A stretch of DNA of 8,073 nucleotides from Candidatus Nitrosopumilus sp. (lineage in GTDB: Archaea; Thermoproteota; Nitrososphaeria; Nitrososphaerales; Nitrosopumilaceae). Each line of letters begins with the position of its first letter. Position 1 is the stretch's first letter. This document shows, piece after piece, positions 4,316 to 8,073 of the stretch. The DNA lies in assembly GCA_029861085.1 (NCBI GenBank), contig JAOUAE010000055.1:1-8073 (forward strand), given 5' to 3'. The notes beneath the pieces were generated by a model, which saw only the letters and a list, made by a program, of their open reading frames with translations, had not been told where the DNA came from and did not search any database. A program made the translations under genes and the position numbers.

Positions 4316-5338
4316 ATGACCCTAACATACAAAAAAGCAGGTGTAGATATTTCTAAAATTAAACAAAGTCAAAAGACAATAGGCAAATTGATTGCATCAA
4401 CTCACAATCTTCAGAAAAAAGCAAAGATGACACATGGGTTTGGACATTACGCCGGAATTGTGGAAATTCCGGGCGGAAAGCTTTTAGCTACACACACAGA
4501 TGGCGTTGGAACCAAAGTGGTGATTGCAAACATGATGAAAAAATACAACACAATAGGAATTGATTGTGTTGCAATGAATGTCAATGACATAATATGTATT
4601 GGTGCAACGCCGATATCATTTGTAGACTATATTGCTTCAAACAAAAATGATCAGCATATATTCAAAAAAATTGTCGAAGGATTAGTAGCAGGTGCAAAGA
4701 AATCATCAATGCCAATTGTAGGAGGAGAAACAGCCATAATGCCAGATGTGATCGAGGGAAAAGGATTTGCATTTGATTTAGCAGGAATGGTAGTAGGATT
4801 ACTAGAAAAAAAAGACATGATTCTCGGAAATAAAATAAAAGTAGGAGACGTAATTATTGGCGTGAACAGTTCAGGCATTCATTCAAACGGATACTCGCTT
4901 GCAAGAAAAGCATTGTTGACAAAATATTTTATCAAAGACAAAGTCAAAGGTGTGGGAACAATAGGTGATGCATTGCTAAAACCCACGGAGATATATACAA
5001 ACCCGGTCCTGGAGATCATTCAAAAATGCAAAGTTAATGGTTTGGCTCACATTACAGGAGGCTCATTTACCAAATTATTACGACTCAAAAAAATAGGTTT
5101 TGAGATAGACTCACTTCCAAAAATACCACCAATTATGGGATTAATAGAGGAACAGGGAGTAAAGCCAGAGGAAATGTACAAGACGTTTAACATGGGAGTT
5201 GGATTTTGTGTGATAGCACCAAAAAATGAATTAACACGAATCGAATCAATATTCAAAAAATACAAGATCAAAAGCCAGGAAATAGGACAGGTGATTTCTA
5301 AAAAAGGGGTTTTTGTAAATTCTATAAAAATTGCTTAA
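4316..5338 (+). CDS. purM: Phosphoribosylformylglycinamidine cyclo-ligase (AIR synthetase)
   Basis: PurM uses ATP to close formylglycinamidine ribonucleotide into 5-aminoimidazole ribonucleotide in purine biosynthesis, in the cytosol. The 340-residue protein has normal family length and starts MTLTYKKAGVDISK, the usual PurM beginning. Motifs in order are GFGHYAGIVE (41-50), ATHTDGVGTK (58-67), GIDCVAMNVNDI (81-92), VGGETAIMP (135-143; an isoleucine replaces the usual glutamate of GGETAEMP), SSGIHSNGYSLAR (185-197), LLKPTEIY (220-227), LAHITGG (243-249) and FNMGVGF (291-297). The frame stays open upstream to 4226, but those extra codons lie inside the PAC2 gene and look unlike PurM, so ATG 4316 is chosen. 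No other pur genes are in the window. Confidence 0.96.
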   Translation: MTLTYKKAGVDISKIKQSQKTIGKLIASTHNLQKKAKMTHGFGHYAGIVEIPGGKLLATHTDGVGTKVVIANMMKKYNTIGIDCVAMNVNDIICIGATPISFVDYIASNKNDQHIFKKIVEGLVAGAKKSSMPIVGGETAIMPDVIEGKGFAFDLAGMVVGLLEKKDMILGNKIKVGDVIIGVNSSGIHSNGYSLARKALLTKYFIKDKVKGVGTIGDALLKPTEIYTNPVLEIIQKCKVNGLAHITGGSFTKLLRLKKIGFEIDSLPKIPPIMGLIEEQGVKPEEMYKTFNMGVGFCVIAPKNELTRIESIFKKYKIKSQEIGQVISKKGVFVNSIKIA

Positions 5339-5375
5339 TTTAACAACAGCGAAATAACATTCAATCCAGTATCAC

Positions 5376-5384
5376 CTTATATGA
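5376..5384 (+). promoter_or_regulatory. TATA-like box for the antiporter gene
   Basis: CTTATATGA is centred about 33 nt before ATG 5413, predicting a start near 5405 and a leader of about 5 to 8 nt. The T6 run just downstream (5389-5394) could contribute to ending purM transcripts. The 74-bp gap otherwise shows nothing. Confidence 0.45.
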
Positions 5385-5412
5385 CAGATTTTTTAAGACG
5401 AAATAGAGAAAA

Positions 5413-6660
5413 ATGAGCGAAGCCCATTTTATTGAAACGATCATCGGGGTAGGAATACTTCTTTTTGCAGCTAAACTAATGGCAGAGCTTTTTCTCAGAC
5501 TGAAACTTCCAATTGTATTAGGAGAATTATTGGCAGGAATGATTGTAGGTCCATTTGCATTAGGCGGATTTTTTGTAGTTGATGGAAAACAATTACTGCA
5601 AATTAACGATGAAATCAAAATACTTGGAGAAATGGGGGCAATCGTGATTTTATTCATGGCAGGATTAGAGATGACCCCCAAGGAATTTCTCAAAGGAGGA
5701 AAAGCATCATTTACAGTAGGTGCGTTAGGAGTAGTAGTTCCATTCTTTGCAGGTCTTGCCGTGTTCGGAATATTTGGTTTTGATGCGTTGCAATCAATGT
5801 TAATTGCAACGGCACTTACAGCCACAAGCATTGCAATTTCAATTCAAGTTCTAAGTGAATTTGGTAAAATAAAGACACCAGAAGCTAGACTGATAATAGG
5901 AGCCGCAGTAGTAGACGATATTTTAGCAATCGCAGTATTATCAGTAGTTTCATCAATTGCAGGATCAGAGGGAGGAGTAGATAATATCGACCCTATAGAG
6001 ATAATAATCACAATTTTACAAGTCTTGGCATTCTTTGCAATAATGCTTGTAGTGGCAGTTGTCGTAATCCCAAAAATTATCACACCAAGATTATGGAAGG
6101 CAAAGGGAAGCGTAGAAGGCATTGCTACGGCATCATTCTTTGGTGCGGCGGCACTTGCGGGGTCCATAGGGCTTTCACCGATTGTAGGTGCATTCGCAGT
6201 AGGAATGGCTTTGTCAACTACCAAAGTGTTTGAAAAAATAGAAAATTATGTTGGTAAAATAGGTTTGATTTTTGCACCTTTGTTCTTTGCAATTATTGGT
6301 GCACAGGTAGATCTAAGAGCAGTTGATTTGAATATTTTGATGTTAAGCGGAGTGATAATTGTAGTTGCAATTGTAACAAAATTGTTTGGATGCGGATTGC
6401 CTGCAATGCTATTCTTGAAAAATAAGAAACAAGGAATGCGAGTTGGGATTGGGATGATTTCAAGAGGAGAAGTTGGATTAATTGTTGCAGGGGTAGGAGT
6501 GACAGCTGGAATTCTTGATGCAGATGTATACTCCACAATTGTAATTATGGTGGCAGTTACAACAATCATCACGCCAATCTGGTTAAAAATGGAATACCGA
6601 AAAGAACAGAAAAGTGGCAATGGTACATCAGAGAAAAGCATAGAACAAAAGCCAGAATAA
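5413..6660 (+). CDS. Na+/H+ antiporter, CPA2 family (KefB/NapA-like)
   Basis: The 415-residue protein is almost entirely membrane-embedded, with about 12 to 13 hydrophobic segments and a short polar, lysine/glutamate-rich C-terminal tail (about 393-415). Family motifs are LPIVLGELLAGMIVGP (32-47), ILFMAGLEM (79-87), TATSIAISIQVLSEFGK (136-152; the unwound-helix region), GAAVVDDILAI (163-173) with the ion-binding pair D168-D169, SPIVGAFAVGMAL (255-267), TKLFG with the conserved K323 (322-326), and ISRGEVGLIVAGVG (349-362). The DD pair plus the lysine is typical of electrogenic sodium/proton antiporters such as NapA rather than electroneutral ones. There is no TrkA-N/RCK domain, unlike full KefB/KefC. 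It probably exports Na+ in exchange for protons, fitting a marine organism. Ion specificity and stoichiometry cannot be read from sequence. Confidence 0.92.
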   Translation: MSEAHFIETIIGVGILLFAAKLMAELFLRLKLPIVLGELLAGMIVGPFALGGFFVVDGKQLLQINDEIKILGEMGAIVILFMAGLEMTPKEFLKGGKASFTVGALGVVVPFFAGLAVFGIFGFDALQSMLIATALTATSIAISIQVLSEFGKIKTPEARLIIGAAVVDDILAIAVLSVVSSIAGSEGGVDNIDPIEIIITILQVLAFFAIMLVVAVVVIPKIITPRLWKAKGSVEGIATASFFGAAALAGSIGLSPIVGAFAVGMALSTTKVFEKIENYVGKIGLIFAPLFFAIIGAQVDLRAVDLNILMLSGVIIVVAIVTKLFGCGLPAMLFLKNKKQGMRVGIGMISRGEVGLIVAGVGVTAGILDADVYSTIVIMVAVTTIITPIWLKMEYRKEQKSGNGTSEKSIEQKPE

Positions 6661-6671
6661 ATTCTCAGCAA

Positions 6672-6701
6672 ATCTGAAACGATATAGAAGAGTTTTCAGA
6701 T
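6672..6701 (+). repeat. Inverted repeat just after the antiporter gene
   Basis: ATCTGAAA (6672-6679) and TTTCAGAT (6694-6701) form a perfect 8-bp stem with a 14-nt loop, extendable by one C-G pair if one base bulges. It begins 11 nt after the antiporter stop codon, so it could form a 3'-end hairpin on that mRNA. No clear T-run follows, which makes a classical terminator doubtful. Confidence 0.4.
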
Positions 6702-6717
6702 CAACTCACATCCCAAA

Positions 6718-6735
6718 TTATTTAACGAATTTATG
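6718..6735 (+). promoter_or_regulatory. TATA-like region for elp3
   Basis: Two candidates overlap here: TTATTTAA (6718-6725), which would give a leader of about 10 nt, and AATTTATG (6728-6735), centred about 25 nt before ATG 6757, which would give a leaderless transcript. The sequence alone cannot choose between them. Confidence 0.35.
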
Positions 6736-6756
6736 TCCAAATGAGTATTAGTATTC

Positions 6757-8073
6757 ATGAATAAACTAGATCCTCTCATATCCAAAGCATGTGGGGAGAT
6801 TACTCAAAATCTTTTAACAATTCAGGAGCCTAGCAAAAAACAAGTAAAAGAAGAAATTATAAAAATTTGTACAAAATATGCACTTGAAAGAATCCCCAGA
6901 AATTATGAAATCTTATCAATGGCAAAAGAAGCAGATTTTGATAAATTAAAAAAAGTTTTGTTGAGAAAGCCAGCTAAAACAGCATCAGGAGTCTCAATAG
7001 TAGCACTAATGCCAAAACCATATGCATGCCCACACGGTCGCTGTACATATTGCCCAGGAGGAATTGAATTCAATTCCCCCAACAGTTACACAGGAAAGGA
7101 ACCATCATCATTAAATGCAATGGAAAATGAATTTGACCCTAAATTACAAATCACATCAAAGATTGAAAAATTAATTGCATTCGGACACGATCCATCTAAA
7201 ATGGAGATCGTGATTGTTGGAGGGACATTTCTATTTATGCCAAAAGACTATCAAAGAGATTTTATCAAATCATGCTATGATGCACTAAATGGAACTAATT
7301 CAAAAGATTTGGAAGAAGCAAAATCCAATAACGAGCATGCATCGATTAGAAATGTAGGATTTACAATAGAAACAAAACCAGATTATTGTAAGAAAGAGCA
7401 CGTGGATTTAATGCTAGAGTATGGAATTACAAGAGTAGAGATTGGAGTTCAATCATTACAAGAACGAGTTTACAAAATAATCAATAGAGGTCATAATTAT
7501 AATGATGTATTAGAGTCATTTCAAATTTCAAAAGATGCAGGATACAAAATTGTTGCACATATGATGCCAGGCTTGCCCACAATGACACCAGAAGGAGACA
7601 TTAAAGATTTTAAAAAATTATTTTCAGATTCACAACTACGTCCAGACATGTTAAAGATTTATCCCTCACTGGTTATTGAAAACACACCATTGTATGAAGA
7701 ATACAAACAAGGAAAATACACGCCCTATTCAGATGAAAATATGATCAAAGTATTAACAGAAGCTAAAAAGAATGTTCCAAAATGGGTCAGAATCATGAGA
7801 GTACAAAGAGAAATTTCTTCAAAAGAAATCATTGCGGGTCCAAAATCAGGCAATTTAAGACAAATTGTACATCAAAACTTAGCCAAGCAAGGACTTTCAT
7901 GCAAATGTATCAGATGCAGAGAAGCAGGACTTTCTAACAAAAAAACAGACGGAGGAGACATAAAACTAAACAGAATTAATTATGATTCATCAGGAGGGAA
8001 AGAAATGTTCTTGTCATATGAAGACAAAAATGAATCAATTTATGGATTTTTGAGATTAAGAAAACCAAGCATT
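6757..8073 (+). CDS. elp3: Elp3 family radical SAM tRNA-uridine modification enzyme, 3' end outside window
   Basis: The window holds 439 codons from ATG 6757 to its right edge, out of about 520 to 550 expected. Elp3 installs carboxymethyl-type groups at C5 of wobble uridine (U34) in tRNA, using S-adenosylmethionine and acetyl-CoA. The 4Fe-4S cluster cysteines are in the archaeal spacing CPHGRCTYC (C91, C96, C99), followed by PGG and SYTGKEPSS. The radical SAM barrel continues through EIVIVGGTFLFMP (150-162), FTIETKPDYC (202-211), RVEIGVQSLQ (226-235), RGHNYNDV (244-251) and HMMPGLP (268-274). A zinc-type cysteine group SCKCIRCRE (381-389) and the start of the GNAT acetyltransferase domain (about residue 400 on) are present; the acetyl-CoA site lies beyond the edge. 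It appears to be transcribed alone. Archaea encode Elp3 without the other Elongator subunits. Confidence 0.95.
   Translation, partial: MNKLDPLISKACGEITQNLLTIQEPSKKQVKEEIIKICTKYALERIPRNYEILSMAKEADFDKLKKVLLRKPAKTASGVSIVALMPKPYACPHGRCTYCPGGIEFNSPNSYTGKEPSSLNAMENEFDPKLQITSKIEKLIAFGHDPSKMEIVIVGGTFLFMPKDYQRDFIKSCYDALNGTNSKDLEEAKSNNEHASIRNVGFTIETKPDYCKKEHVDLMLEYGITRVEIGVQSLQERVYKIINRGHNYNDVLESFQISKDAGYKIVAHMMPGLPTMTPEGDIKDFKKLFSDSQLRPDMLKIYPSLVIENTPLYEEYKQGKYTPYSDENMIKVLTEAKKNVPKWVRIMRVQREISSKEIIAGPKSGNLRQIVHQNLAKQGLSCKCIRCREAGLSNKKTDGGDIKLNRINYDSSGGKEMFLSYEDKNESIYGFLRLRKPSI

Noticed and set aside
5361..6671. Long minus-strand open frames opposite the antiporter
   Set aside because: Their Pro/Ile/Thr-rich composition is the mirror of membrane-protein codons; the + strand gene carries all the CPA2 motifs.
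6741..6764. Seven-codon upstream frame (ATG 6741) overlapping the elp3 start
   Set aside because: If elp3 is leaderless or has a leader of about 10 nt, this ATG is at or before the transcript start; very short and without other support.

Overview
The window looks like chromosomal DNA of an ammonia-oxidising archaeon, most likely a marine Nitrosopumilus-type member of the Thaumarchaeota (Nitrososphaerota). The reasons are the AT-rich composition, the archaeal forms of PII, PAC2, PurM and Elp3, leaderless genes with a TATA-like box about 25 nt before the start codon, GTG starts, and an Amt gene in a divergent cluster with PII genes. This assignment is inferred from protein character; no marker gene such as amoA or rRNA is present.

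Region 1 (1-2854) is a nitrogen-sensing cluster. An ammonium transporter gene (amt) reads leftward and overlaps, by ATGA, a partial gene that appears to belong to a thaumarchaeal family of unknown function. Divergent from amt is a PII signal protein gene, glnK-like, which has lost several residues that define canonical PII. Behind it sit two tiny overlapping genes for single-pass membrane peptides (42 and 30 residues). Converging on them is a second PII-related gene whose product carries an extra C-terminal domain of about 80 residues that may bind DNA. A 15-bp palindrome lies between amt and glnK, and a related sequence (10 of 12 bases) lies just upstream of the second PII gene. The likely theme is ammonium uptake, PII sensing and possibly transcriptional feedback.

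Region 2 (2855-3540) holds a small winged-helix regulator with a perfect 17-bp inverted repeat that ends on its own start codon, an arrangement that suggests autorepression. A possible broken micro-gene lies between the two divergent regulators.

Region 3 (3541-8073) is mostly housekeeping, all on the + strand and apparently with a separate promoter for each gene: a PAC2-family proteasome assembly chaperone homologue ending in a HbYX-like tail, purM (purine biosynthesis), a CPA2-type Na+/H+ antiporter, and the first 439 codons of elp3 (wobble-uridine tRNA modification), cut by the window end. No tRNA, rRNA, CRISPR array, insertion sequence or phage gene was seen. No stretch longer than 300 bases lacks a gene; the longest gaps are 2855-3032 and 3381-3540.
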